A program made the translations under genes and the position numbers. 64,000 nucleotides of DNA from NCBI RefSeq assembly GCF_003254475.1, contig NZ_QFYQ01000001.1:124001-188000 (forward strand), written 5' to 3'. Below, in pieces: positions 26,572 through 35,550 of the stretch. Numbering within the stretch: position 1 is the stretch's first letter; every line of letters begins with the position of its first letter. The notes under the pieces are model-generated. The model did not search any database, was not told the DNA's origin, and was given only the letters and a program-made list of their open reading frames with translations. The stretch comes from Phenylobacterium soli. GTDB lineage: Bacteria > Pseudomonadota > Alphaproteobacteria > Caulobacterales > Caulobacteraceae.

Positions 26572-27815
26572 CGAGAACCGCGGCCGAGCCCATCGACCTC
26601 GACCGGTCGGTCGCGGCGGCGCTCGACGAGCGCCTCCTGCGCCATGGGACGCGGCCCCTCGCCGTGGCCCTGTCCGGCGGCGGCGATTCCCTCGCCCTGC
26701 TGCTCGCCGCCCATGGGTGGGCGCAGCGCGCCGGGCGCCGCCTCCTGGTGCTCACCGTCGACCATGGCCTGAACCCACAGAGCGCCGACTGGACGGCGGC
26801 CTGCCGCGCGCGCGCCGCCGCTTTGGGCGCGGACTTCCGGGCCCTGGCCTGGATGGGCGTGAAGCCGGCCGCCGGCCTGCCCGCCGCGGCGCGGGCGGCG
26901 CGCCACCGCCTGCTCGCCGAGGCCGCGCGTGAGGCCGGCGCGGCGGTGATCCTCATCGGCCACACCGCCGACGACGTGCTGGAGGCCCGCGCCATGCGCA
27001 CGGCGGGCGCCAGCACGCCCGAGCCCCGCCCCTGGTCGCCGTCCCCGGCCTGGCCGGAAGGACGCGGCGTCTTCCTGCTGCGGCCGCTGCTGGCGGTCCG
27101 GCGGGCGGCGATCCGCGACTGGCTGGCGGCGCGGGGCGAGACATGGATCGAGGATCCGTCCAACGCCGACCTGCGCTTCGCCCGGGCCCGGGCGCGGGCG
27201 GCGGGCGGGCTGGAGAATGAAGCGGCGCCGCCGCGAGCGCCTGCCCTGCAGGGGCTGGCCGGGCGCTGCGAGATGGACACGGCGGGTGTGTTGCGCCTTC
27301 CCCGCGAGGCCCTGCGCGCGCCGGCGGCCGAGGCCTTCGTCGGCGCCGCGGCGCTCTGCGCGGCGGGCACCGGCCGGCCACCGCCCGCCGCACGCCTGCG
27401 CCGGCTGGCCGCGCAACTCGCCGGCGAGGCGGCGTTCGTGGCGACGCTCGGCGGGGCGCGGATCGAGGCCGACGAGGAGGCGGTGCGCTTCCTGCGCGAG
27501 CCGGGCGAGGCGGCGCGGGGCGGGCTCGCCAACCTGGGCGCGGCGGCGGGCGAGACGGTCGTGTGGGACGGACGCTTCGAGATCACCGCTGAGCGCGCGA
27601 TGGAGATCCGGCCGCTGAGCGGCCTGGCGAGCCGGCTGCCGGACGCCGCGCGCGAGGCCGTGCGGGGCTTCGCGGCCAAGGCGCGGCCGGGGCTGCCGGC
27701 GGCTGTGGAGGACGGGGCGGTGACCTGTCTGGCGCTCGATCGGGCGCGCTGCCGGCCGCTGGCCCTGGCGCGCCTGCACGCCGCCTGCGGCCTGGTGGAG
27801 CGCGAGCCGGGTTAG
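26562..27815 (+). CDS. tilS: tRNA(Ile)-lysidine synthetase TilS
   Basis: About 417 aa from a GTG that overlaps the end of cpoB. The ATP-pyrophosphatase loop SGGGDS is at residues 38-43, followed by VLTVDHGLNPQSADW, the conserved HTADDVLEARAMR and WIEDPSNADLRFARARAR. TilS attaches lysine to C34 of the CAU-anticodon tRNA-Ile so that it reads AUA. The C-terminal substrate-binding part is Ala- and Arg-rich. In many relatives ftsH follows; here two convergent minus-strand genes follow instead. Confidence 0.94.
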   Translation: MQLARTAAEPIDLDRSVAAALDERLLRHGTRPLAVALSGGGDSLALLLAAHGWAQRAGRRLLVLTVDHGLNPQSADWTAACRARAAALGADFRALAWMGVKPAAGLPAAARAARHRLLAEAAREAGAAVILIGHTADDVLEARAMRTAGASTPEPRPWSPSPAWPEGRGVFLLRPLLAVRRAAIRDWLAARGETWIEDPSNADLRFARARARAAGGLENEAAPPRAPALQGLAGRCEMDTAGVLRLPREALRAPAAEAFVGAAALCAAGTGRPPPAARLRRLAAQLAGEAAFVATLGGARIEADEEAVRFLREPGEAARGGLANLGAAAGETVVWDGRFEITAERAMEIRPLSGLASRLPDAAREAVRGFAAKARPGLPAAVEDGAVTCLALDRARCRPLALARLHAACGLVEREPG

Positions 27816-28681
27816 GCCTTGGCGGCGGCCAGCACCTGTTCGACGCCGCGGACGATGGGGTCGGCGAAGCGCTGGCCGAGCAGGCTGGCGTGCTTGGCCC
27901 CGGCGACGTGCTCGATGTAGCCGTGGCGCGAGGCGAGCGCCGGCACCGCCTGGATCGACTTCAGGAGCGGGCGGCTGCGCTCGGCGCCGGCGGTGATCAC
28001 CGCGATCGGCAGGGCCGGCGGGAACTCGGTCTCCTCGGACTGGCGCGAGGTGGTCGGCCACATGGCGACCTCCTCGGCCGCCCAGTGGGCGTGCGAGGGT
28101 GAGCCGTGGATGCCGCGCTTCTCCGACTTCGCCGGCTCGTCGAGGCCGATGAGGTTGTGGGTGAGCAGCGAGACCGGCCGCATCAGGCCAAGCCGCGCCG
28201 CCGCCCGCGTGGCCCGCAGCAGCCGGCCGAAGGCCCTGATCCCGGCCGGCCCGGCCGGCAGGCGCATGATGTCGGGGGTCACGGCGTCGACGAGCACCAC
28301 GCCCAGCACCCGGTCGGGATGGGTGAGGGCGAAGAGCCGGACCATCAGCCCGCCCATGGAATGGCCGACGACGACCACCGGGCCGCGCTCATCCAGGGCG
28401 CGCAGCAGGGCGGCGAGATCGGAGACGATGGCGCGGCCGTCGCGCGGCTGCGGGCCCGGATCGGAGTGGCCGAGGCCGGCGCGGTCGTAGGCGAGGCTGC
28501 GGAACCCCTTGGCCGCGAGCCGCGCCTGGACCACCGCCCAGTCGGCGGCGCAGCCGAAGGCGCCGTGCTCCAGCACGATCAGCGGCCGCGCGGCCGCCGG
28601 CCCCGCCCGGACCACACGCAGCGCACGCCCGCCGACATCGATGAATTCGCCGCGGACGCCCGCACGCGGAACCGAGACCAT
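27812..28681 (-). CDS. alpha/beta hydrolase
   Basis: A 289-aa protein. LIVLEHGAFGCAADW is the oxyanion-hole region, AYDRAGLGHSDPGPQPR the following loop, GHSMGGLMVR holds the nucleophilic Ser, LVDAVTPD may carry the acid, and HVAGAKHASLL provides the likely catalytic His. It lacks a signal peptide. Its stop codon overlaps the tilS stop in convergent arrangement. A 15-bp gap links it to the aldo/keto reductase upstream, so the two are probably co-transcribed. Substrate unknown. Confidence 0.88.
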   Translation of the reverse strand: MVSVPRAGVRGEFIDVGGRALRVVRAGPAAARPLIVLEHGAFGCAADWAVVQARLAAKGFRSLAYDRAGLGHSDPGPQPRDGRAIVSDLAALLRALDERGPVVVVGHSMGGLMVRLFALTHPDRVLGVVLVDAVTPDIMRLPAGPAGIRAFGRLLRATRAAARLGLMRPVSLLTHNLIGLDEPAKSEKRGIHGSPSHAHWAAEEVAMWPTTSRQSEETEFPPALPIAVITAGAERSRPLLKSIQAVPALASRHGYIEHVAGAKHASLLGQRFADPIVRGVEQVLAAAKA

Positions 28682-28696
28682 GCTCCCCGATACGCC

Positions 28697-29746
28697 CTAG
28701 TCGGCCGGCTTGAAAGGCTTTGGAACCCGTGCCGCGCCCTGGCGGGACAGCATCCAGCCTGGGTACTCGGCCGGCAGCTCGCTGACGTCGTCCAGCCGGG
28801 TCATCTCCTCTCCGGAGAGAACGAGGTCGGCGGCGGCCAGGTTGTCCTCGAGCTGCTCGGTGGTCTTGGCGCCGATGATGACGCTCATCACCGCCGGCTT
28901 GTGGAGCAGCCAGGCGAGCGCCACGCGGGCCACCGAGACGCCGTGCGCCTCGCCGATCTCGCGCATGACCTCGACGCACTTCCAGGCGCGGTCGCGATCG
29001 ACCGGCGGGAAGTCGAAGTTTGTGCGCCGGGCGTCGGTCGGATTGTTGGAGCCGGGCCCGAACTTGCCGGAGAGCAGCCCGCCGGCCAGCGGCGACCAGA
29101 CCATCAGGCCGAGCTGCTCGGCGGTCAGCATGGGGACCAGATCGCGCTCGAGGTCGCGGCCGGCGATGGAGTAGTAGGCCTGCAGGGTCTCGAAGCGAGC
29201 GTAGCCTCTCGCCTCGCTGATCCCGAGCGCCTTGGCGATCTTCCAGGCCTGCCAGTTGGAGACGCCGACGTAGCGGACGAGGCCCTGGCGGACGAGGTCG
29301 TCGAGGGCGCGCAGGGTCTCCTCGATGGGGGTCACCGGGTCGTTGGCGTGGATCTGGTAGAGGTCGATGTGATCGGTCTGCAGCCGTTCGAGGCTCATCT
29401 GGACGCTGTCCATGATGTGGCCGCGCGAGGCGCCGCGGTCGTTGGGCCTGGGCCCCATCTCGCCATAGACCTTGGTGGCAATCACCACATCCTTGCGTGC
29501 GACCCCGAGGTTCTTCAGGGACTGGCCGAGCAGGCGCTCGCTCTCGCCGAACGAATAGACGTCGGCGGTGTCGATGAAGTTGACGCCGGCCTCCAGGGCG
29601 CGGCCGACGATGGCGTCCACCTCGCCCTGCTGCAGGGCGCCGATGGCGCGCCACATGCCCGCCTGTTCGGAGCCGCCGAAAGTCATGGTCCCCAGGCAGA
29701 TCTCGGAGACGTAGAGGCCTGTGCGGCCAAGCTGCTTGTACTTCAT
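28697..29746 (-). CDS. aldo/keto reductase
   Basis: A 349-aa TIM-barrel oxidoreductase. The catalytic residues can be assigned as Asp59 and Tyr64 (NFIDTADVYSFGESE), Lys92 (VVIATKVYG) and His in DLYQIHANDP. GVSNWQAWKIAKAL and VIIGAKTTEQLEDNL are the NADPH-binding parts typical of the YajO/YccK-like group of AKRs. It would reduce aldehydes or ketones with NADPH. It is first of a probable two-gene minus-strand unit with the hydrolase. Physiological substrate unknown. Confidence 0.93.
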   Translation of the reverse strand: MKYKQLGRTGLYVSEICLGTMTFGGSEQAGMWRAIGALQQGEVDAIVGRALEAGVNFIDTADVYSFGESERLLGQSLKNLGVARKDVVIATKVYGEMGPRPNDRGASRGHIMDSVQMSLERLQTDHIDLYQIHANDPVTPIEETLRALDDLVRQGLVRYVGVSNWQAWKIAKALGISEARGYARFETLQAYYSIAGRDLERDLVPMLTAEQLGLMVWSPLAGGLLSGKFGPGSNNPTDARRTNFDFPPVDRDRAWKCVEVMREIGEAHGVSVARVALAWLLHKPAVMSVIIGAKTTEQLEDNLAAADLVLSGEEMTRLDDVSELPAEYPGWMLSRQGAARVPKPFKPAD

Positions 29747-29846
29747 CGTCGATCCCCTCGGTTGGCGGCCCGGCTCATATGGCCCCTCGTTCGTAACGCT
29801 TCGAGGCGCCCCCGAGGACAAATCCGCAGCGAAGATCGGCCGAGGA

Positions 29847-30671
29847 TCAGAGGCTGAGGCGCACCCGCACCCGTCCGTGCGCCCGGGAGGCGGCGGCGAG
29901 CTTCTCGGTGATGTCCGGCGCAGCGCCCTCCTCGGCGTCGAGGCCGCGCGCTTCAGCGAGCTTGGCCTCCATCTGGGCGCGCTTGCTGCGGGGGATGCGC
30001 GAGACATAGGCGACACGGACGTGACGCGGGACACGGCGGGCCTCGCGCAGGGGCAGCTCGGCGCGGGTGGCGAAGGCGCGGCCGATGAACAGCTCCGGAT
30101 TGAGCGGCTGGCCCTTGGCGTCGTGGATCTCGAAATGCAGGTGGACGCCGGTCGAGGAGCCGGTCGAGCCGAGCTGGCCGAGCGGGGCGCCGGCCTTCAG
30201 CGCCTGGCCGGTGCGAACCTCGGCGCGCTGCAGGTGCCCGTAAAGGGTGGTCAGACCCTCGGCGTGGGTGACCTCGACGAAGCGGCCGTAGCCCGCATCC
30301 TCGCCGACCCGGGTGACGACCCCGTCGGCGGCGGCGAGCACCGGCTCGGGATCGGGCGCCACCACGTCGACGCCGGCGTGCAGCCGGGCGCGCTCCTCCC
30401 ACGGAAGCTGGCGCAGGCCGAAAGGCGAGCCGACCTCGCCATCGGGCACCGGCGGCCGGAAGGCGATCAGCACCGGCGGCGGCGCCGGCGCAGGGGCGGC
30501 GGCGACCGGCGGGGCCGACGGCCGCGCGGGCGCGGCGAGCGGCGTGCGGACCAGCTCCGGCAGGGAGGCATGGGCCACGGTGATCGCCACCAGGGTCACG
30601 GCGCCGCCGAGCACGCCCTCGACGACTCCGCGCCGCAGGCGTGCGGCGCGAGGCAGGTTCGTCTCGCTCAA
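29847..30671 (-). CDS. M23 (LytM-type) metallopeptidase
   Basis: A 274-aa protein with an N-terminal membrane anchor (VLGGAVTLVAITVAHASL), a Pro/Ala linker and a peptidase domain at about residues 85-200. The zinc motifs are HAGVDVV (HxxxD) and HLHFEI (HxH), with YGHL in between, all of which are intact, so it should be an active endopeptidase on peptidoglycan cross-links. The C-terminal 75 residues are charged and helical (RAQMEAKLAEARGLDAEEG). It stands alone, with 208 bp without a gene before the autotransporter. Confidence 0.9.
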   Translation of the reverse strand: MSETNLPRAARLRRGVVEGVLGGAVTLVAITVAHASLPELVRTPLAAPARPSAPPVAAAPAPAPPPVLIAFRPPVPDGEVGSPFGLRQLPWEERARLHAGVDVVAPDPEPVLAAADGVVTRVGEDAGYGRFVEVTHAEGLTTLYGHLQRAEVRTGQALKAGAPLGQLGSTGSSTGVHLHFEIHDAKGQPLNPELFIGRAFATRAELPLREARRVPRHVRVAYVSRIPRSKRAQMEAKLAEARGLDAEEGAAPDITEKLAAASRAHGRVRVRLSL

Positions 30672-30880
30672 ACCTGGAACACTCCCAGTTCAGGCCGAGC
30701 GCTCACGCAGCCCGCCCCCGTTCGAGCGGCAAAGCGTCGGCGTCTCATCTGACGATGGGCGGCTAACTTGCGGCCCTTTTAGGCGGAAAAAGGGCGCAGT
30801 CCAGACGATTTGCCTGACGATTACTTTTGACAGTCCAGCGTCATCTGAACCCGAATTTCAAATGACAAAGGCGTTGCGCG

Positions 30881-33800
30881 TCAGAACCGGAAGCGGATCG
30901 TGCCGCGCACGTCATACTCGCGGGTGCGGTCGTCGATGGCTGCGCCGCCGTCGAGGGCGAAGTACATCTGGTCGCCCGTCGCCTTGAGGCCGAGCCGGAC
31001 GATGCCGCCGCCGGACGAGGGCGTCTCCGGATCGAGGGTGAAGGCCGTCCCGCCCTGGAAGCGGGCGGCGGTGACGCCCGGCGCGCCGGAGATCTTCTGC
31101 CGCCAGCCGAGCTTGAGCTCGGGCGCCCAGTGGGACTGGTCCTCGCCGAACTCCCAGCCGAAGGCGACGAGGGCCTGGCCGGTGAAGAGGTCGCCGTCGC
31201 GGGACTCGACCTTGAGGTCGAAGCCCGCCCCGCCGCCGGCCTCCTGGTAGCCATCCTCGGAGAGGCGGATGTAGTCGAGGGAGATTTCGGGCCGGGCGTA
31301 GAAGGCGCCCGCCTTCAGGACGTAGGAGGCGCCGGCGTGGGCGTCGGCGAGCCAGCCGTTCCACTTGCCCCTGGTCGAGCGCGACAGGCCCGCGCCGCCG
31401 AGCCGGCGGTCGCCGTCGAACCAGACGTAGCCGACGCCGGCCCGGGCGTCGGCCTGCAGCGGCCCCTGGCGCAGCCGCCAGTAGGCGCCCGCCTCGGCGA
31501 AGTTCATCACCACCCGCTCGCCCACCTCGGCGCCCTTGTCCTTGTATTCGGTGGTCACGAAGCTGGCGGCGAGGCCGAGGGCGTTCTTCTCGCCGACCAT
31601 CTCGGCCCCGCCGGCCAGGCCGTAGCCGGTGGAGGTGAAGCCGGCGGCCTGTTCGCGGTCGCGGTCGATGCGGAAGGCGATCTCCTGGGCCCAGATGGCC
31701 GAGCCGCCGTAGCCGTCGTGCGGCAGGGCCTGGCCCACCGCCTGGGAGATGGCGCCCGAGATGGCGGCGGCCGACATCAGCGCCCCGCCCGAGTGGTCGG
31801 GCAGCATCTGGTCGTAGAGGGCGCGGAAGCCGCCCTGGGTCTTCTGGGCGAGGAAGGCGCCGCCGATCGCCGGGTCCTTGTCGAGGGCGGCGAACACCGC
31901 CGAATAGGCCTGGGCCCCGGAGCGGTTGAGGCCCAGCTCGGCCGCCGTCTTGGGCCGCAGGTCGACGTTCAGCGAGCCCGCCGCGGCGTCGGCGCGCAGC
32001 GTGGCCTGGTAGAGGAACGGCGCGCCCATGAGGCTCGTACCGACGGCGCCGGCCTGTAGGCTGGCGGCCTTGATCAGCTCGAAGCTCTTCGCGCCTTTGA
32101 GCAGGGAGGCGAGGCTCAGCTCCACACTGGAGCCGCTGGCGAGGCTCGCCGCGCCGGAGACGTCGAAGCGAGTGGCGGTGTTGGCGACCGGATCGATGGT
32201 CACGGCCAGCACCGCCTTGGGGCCGAGCGTCAGGGCGCTGACCTGCAGGGCGCCGGTGTTGGCCAGGGCCAGGCGGCCGTTCTCCACGTCGATGGTGAGG
32301 CGCCCGTCGCTGTCGGTCAGCTTGCCGGCGACGCTGGCGCCGCCGTCGAGGACGAGGGTGTCGGCGCCGGCCCCGAACGAGATGGCGCCGGCGACCGCGC
32401 CGCCCAGCACCTCCAGCCGGTCGTCGCCCGAGCCGAACCGGACCTCGCCGACGATGGCGGGCTTGGAGGTCTCGGTCGCCTTCGACTGGCGGACCACCGC
32501 GCCCGTGGTGTTGGCCGAAAGGTCGATGGCGATCGCCTGGCCGAGGTTGGTCGAGCCGGCCTTGGGCGTGACCGCGGCGGTGATCGCGCCGGTGTTCTCG
32601 ACCAGCTTGAGGCTGCCGGAGAGGTCGACAATGGCGCGGGCGTCCTGCGACCCGCCGGCGAGAGTCGCCTGGATGACCCCGGAGTTCTTGAGCGCCGGGA
32701 CCGCGGCGCCGGCGTTGATCAGCAACGCGGTGGCCGCGCCCCCCTGCGCCGTGACGTCCGCCCCGAAGGCGCTGGCGCTGATCGTGCCGCCCTGGTTGTT
32801 GATCCCGCCGACCAGGGTCGTGGTCCCGCCGCCGGCCTGGCCGACGCGGATGGCGGTGGCCGCCACGCCGTCGTTGACGCCGGCCCCGGTGACCGCGCCG
32901 CGGATCACCAGCCCGTAGCCGTTCTCGCCGGTCCCGACCGCGCCGATGGTGGTGGCGCGGCCCGAGCCCAGGTCGAGGGCCGGAGCCGCGCCGAAGGACG
33001 TGACGCTCGCGGTGCTCTCCTGGGCGTCAGGCGTCCCGTCGTTGTCCTCGTCGGGGTTGCTCGCGTCCTTGTCGGCCGGCGGCTTGTCGAGGAGGATTCC
33101 CTGGCCGACACTGGCCGTCACGCGCACGGCCGCGCCGCCCTGTAGCAGGTCGTCGGCGTCGAGCTTGGCCCGGACGCTGTCGGCCAGGCGCTCGGTGGAG
33201 CGATAGCCGGTGGCGGTAATGGCGTTCTGCAGCAGGAGCGCGCCGCCGACGTCGCCGTTGAGGACGACCCCGCTGGCGCCGCCGCCCTGGGCGACCACCG
33301 CGCCGGTCACCCGCACATCGCCCGTGACCTGCTGGGCCGAGAGGCCGACCGAGCGGTCGCCGATGACGCTGATCGCGCCGGCGTCGACCAGGTTGCCCGC
33401 AAGCTGGGTCTCCACCGAGATGGCGGCGGAGTCGGCGCCTTCGACCGTGATCGAGGCGCCGAGGTTGCTGCGGATGTCGCCGGTGAAGGCGGCCGGGCCG
33501 GTCACGCGGACGCCGAAGCGGGCCGAACCCTGGGCGAAGGGGCCGTCGGGATCGCCGTCGTTGTCGGCGTCGGCGGGGGTGTAGTCCTCGAGCAGGTTGA
33601 TGGCGCCGGTGTTGGTCACCGAGCCCGTATGGCCGCCGAGCGCCAGGACGCCGGTCGCCCCGCTGACGTTGTTGAAGCCGACGACGCCGGCGTTCTTCAC
33701 CGCATTGTTGGAATCGAGGGTCACGGCGGCGCCGGCGGCGGTGGGCTTCACCGAGCCGGCGGAATCGATGGTCAGGTCGTCGGGCGCGCCGCCGGCCGCG

Positions 33801-33910
33801 GTCGAGGTCTTCACCGGCGTGGTCACCGCGGTGGTGATCTTGGTCTCGGCGCGGGCCGCCGAGGCGAGCGCCAGGGGCAGGAGGGCGGCGGTGACGAACA
33901 GACGGCGCAT
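30881..33910 (-). CDS. autotransporter with beta-barrel domain
   Basis: A 1009-aa protein with signal peptide MRRLFVTAALLPLALASAARA. Residues about 25-690 are a repetitive passenger rich in Ala, Gly, Val and Asn, as in beta helices (GSVTNTGAINLLE, NVSGATGVLALGGHTG). From about residue 730 to the end lies an autotransporter barrel that begins near GGSAIWAQEIAFRI and ends in alternating aromatic strands with a terminal Phe (GTIRFRF). Two acidic D-x-D-N-D-G-x-P-D motifs at residues 114-123 and 287-296 look like calcium sites. It is divergent from an XRE regulator. Role probably adhesion or surface protein. Confidence 0.9.
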   Translation of the reverse strand: MRRLFVTAALLPLALASAARAETKITTAVTTPVKTSTAAGGAPDDLTIDSAGSVKPTAAGAAVTLDSNNAVKNAGVVGFNNVSGATGVLALGGHTGSVTNTGAINLLEDYTPADADNDGDPDGPFAQGSARFGVRVTGPAAFTGDIRSNLGASITVEGADSAAISVETQLAGNLVDAGAISVIGDRSVGLSAQQVTGDVRVTGAVVAQGGGASGVVLNGDVGGALLLQNAITATGYRSTERLADSVRAKLDADDLLQGGAAVRVTASVGQGILLDKPPADKDASNPDEDNDGTPDAQESTASVTSFGAAPALDLGSGRATTIGAVGTGENGYGLVIRGAVTGAGVNDGVAATAIRVGQAGGGTTTLVGGINNQGGTISASAFGADVTAQGGAATALLINAGAAVPALKNSGVIQATLAGGSQDARAIVDLSGSLKLVENTGAITAAVTPKAGSTNLGQAIAIDLSANTTGAVVRQSKATETSKPAIVGEVRFGSGDDRLEVLGGAVAGAISFGAGADTLVLDGGASVAGKLTDSDGRLTIDVENGRLALANTGALQVSALTLGPKAVLAVTIDPVANTATRFDVSGAASLASGSSVELSLASLLKGAKSFELIKAASLQAGAVGTSLMGAPFLYQATLRADAAAGSLNVDLRPKTAAELGLNRSGAQAYSAVFAALDKDPAIGGAFLAQKTQGGFRALYDQMLPDHSGGALMSAAAISGAISQAVGQALPHDGYGGSAIWAQEIAFRIDRDREQAAGFTSTGYGLAGGAEMVGEKNALGLAASFVTTEYKDKGAEVGERVVMNFAEAGAYWRLRQGPLQADARAGVGYVWFDGDRRLGGAGLSRSTRGKWNGWLADAHAGASYVLKAGAFYARPEISLDYIRLSEDGYQEAGGGAGFDLKVESRDGDLFTGQALVAFGWEFGEDQSHWAPELKLGWRQKISGAPGVTAARFQGGTAFTLDPETPSSGGGIVRLGLKATGDQMYFALDGGAAIDDRTREYDVRGTIRFRF

Positions 33911-34087
33911 GAGGATTCCCCGAAACGTGCAGTGGCCGGGCTCGACCTGACGCGAGGGGGACTCCCCAGCGGCGGCGAACGTGTTATCTCTCTCACAAGC
34001 GCGATTGCGTCTTGTAAGTACGAGTTAAGTAAAAACTGTATATCTGTTTCGTCGGCCCCATCAAGGGGGCGCGTCCGGAGTCTCGCC
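33911..34087. promoter_or_regulatory. divergent promoter region of autotransporter and XRE gene
   Basis: This 177-bp gap is distinctly AT-rich for the window, especially 33980-34055, as expected for promoters reading both ways. At 33995-34015 there is an inverted repeat (ACAAGCGC, GATT, GCGTCTTGT with one bulged base) that could be an operator for the adjacent XRE protein. Confidence 0.5.
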
Positions 34088-34414
34088 ATGCCCCGTCCCG
34101 CCGCCAGCCCCGCCAAGGCCGCCGAGATCAAGCGGCTGCGCCAGCAGGCCGGCCGCTGGCTGAAGGAGGCGCGGGAAGGCGCCGGCCTGACCCAGGCCGA
34201 ACTCGCCGAGCGGGTGGGGCTGCGCTACTACACCTTCGTCTCCCAGGTGGAGAGCGGGCTCGGCCGGCTGCCGATCGAGACCCAGGGCGCCTGGGCCCAG
34301 GCGCTGGGCCGGGAGCCGCGCGAGTTCGCCCAGACCCTGCTGCGCTACTACGAGCCCGAGCTCTATCGCCTGCTGTTCGACGGCGAGGGCGGCCGCTCGG
34401 CGGTCCAGGCCTGA
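34088..34414 (+). CDS. XRE-family transcriptional regulator
   Basis: A 108-aa protein that is essentially one helix-turn-helix domain: IKRLRQQAGRWLKEAREGAG, LTQAELAERVGLRYYTFVSQ and VESGLGRLPIETQGAWAQALG. A short C-terminal helix (FAQTLLRYYEPELYRLLF) may dimerise. It is divergent from the autotransporter and is followed after 10 bp by the 364-aa unknown protein, so it could control both. This is inferred from position only. Confidence 0.88.
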   Translation: MPRPAASPAKAAEIKRLRQQAGRWLKEAREGAGLTQAELAERVGLRYYTFVSQVESGLGRLPIETQGAWAQALGREPREFAQTLLRYYEPELYRLLFDGEGGRSAVQA

Positions 34415-34424
34415 GGCGGCGGCG

Positions 34425-35519
34425 GTGGGGCAGGTCGTTCCCTTCATCCGCAAGGTCAGCGCCAGCGGCGCCTGGACCGAGGACGAGCGCGCGCGGCTGG
34501 CCGAGCTCGGCGAGCGGCTGATCGCCGCCGGGCTGAAGGTCGAGGTGATCTATGGGGTCAGCGAGGAGGGCGACCCCTGGTGCGTGGTCAAGGACGAGCA
34601 CGAGGACGTGCTGATCCACGTGGCGCGGATCGGCGGCGTCTTCGTCATCCACCATTCCTTCGACGACAGCCTGCGCGAGGGCGAGGACCTGCCCGCCATG
34701 CTCGGCGAGCGGCTGGCCTGGGAAGAGACCCGCGGCGTGGTGATGCCGTTCTCGCGCCAGGCGCAGAGCATCCTGGCGCTGATCGTCGCCACGGCCTTCT
34801 TCTACGAGACCGCCGGACGCGACGAGCCGGACGCGCCTTCGCCGTTCCATCTGCACCTGGTGGGCGGCGACGGCCTGGCCGCCCATGCGGCGTCGGCCCT
34901 CGACGTCGCCCCGCTCGGCGAGGCGGCCCACGACGGGACGGCCGCCGCGCTGCCGCCGTCGCTGGTGGGTTCGGCCGCGAGCGAATGGCGCTCCTTCGCC
35001 TTAGAGGACGACGGCGCCTTGCCGACCGACCACGGCGCCCAGGCCCTGGCCGCCGGGACCGGCGGGCCGGGCGGGGTCTCGCCGATCGCCAACCTGGAGG
35101 TGGCGGCGCCGGCCGCGGTGGCCGCCGCCCCGGTGGTGCTGGCCTTCGAGCCGCGCCTGGCCATGGCCGCCGGCCCGGGCGGCCTCGCGCCCAAGACCAC
35201 CGAGACGCCGACCAACCCGCCGGAGTCGACCTTCGTCGGGGCGGGATTCGTGGGCGCGAGCTTCCGGCCGACCGCGACGGATCACCCGACGCCCTCGACG
35301 CCGGAGCCTCAGGTCACCGCGACCGTCACGCCGGCCAATTCACACTGGGTGGACCTGGATCTCGACGGCGACGGGCGGCCGGACGTGCGGGTGCTGGTCC
35401 CCGACGAGGCCAGGCCCGCGGCCAGGCCGCAGGATCCGCCGGCGCCGGATCACGAGCCGGTCCTGCACGAACCGATCCTGGCGGTCGGCCACGGCTTCCC
35501 GCACGCCGAGTTCGCGTGA
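34425..35519 (+). CDS. unrecognised 364-aa protein with acidic DLDLDGDG motif
   Basis: I do not recognise this protein. It starts at a GTG 10 bp after the XRE gene. Residues 1-130 look like a compact alpha/beta domain (WTEDERARLAELGERLIAAG, KVEVIYGVSEEGDPWCVV, VARIGGVFVIHHSF) with a hydrophobic stretch SILALIVATAFFY near residue 110. Residues 130-300 are low-complexity Ala/Pro/Gly. Residues 310-320 read DLDLDGDGRPD, a calcium-loop-like motif also seen in the divergent autotransporter. Position and shared motif suggest a link to that protein. It might be a cytoplasmic or membrane partner. Confidence 0.75.
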   Translation: MGQVVPFIRKVSASGAWTEDERARLAELGERLIAAGLKVEVIYGVSEEGDPWCVVKDEHEDVLIHVARIGGVFVIHHSFDDSLREGEDLPAMLGERLAWEETRGVVMPFSRQAQSILALIVATAFFYETAGRDEPDAPSPFHLHLVGGDGLAAHAASALDVAPLGEAAHDGTAAALPPSLVGSAASEWRSFALEDDGALPTDHGAQALAAGTGGPGGVSPIANLEVAAPAAVAAAPVVLAFEPRLAMAAGPGGLAPKTTETPTNPPESTFVGAGFVGASFRPTATDHPTPSTPEPQVTATVTPANSHWVDLDLDGDGRPDVRVLVPDEARPAARPQDPPAPDHEPVLHEPILAVGHGFPHAEFA

Positions 35520-35550
35520 CGTCGGGTTCGCTTAAGGCCCGGGACAGGAC

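Noticed and set aside
30827-30832. TTGACA on the plus strand in the gap before the autotransporter end
   Set aside because: No -10 at 16-18 bp and no plus-strand gene follows, so it is not a credible promoter.
31300-33900. Repeated sequence in the autotransporter as a possible CRISPR-like array
   Set aside because: The repetition is in the protein pattern (beta-helix turns) and no constant DNA repeat with spacers exists.
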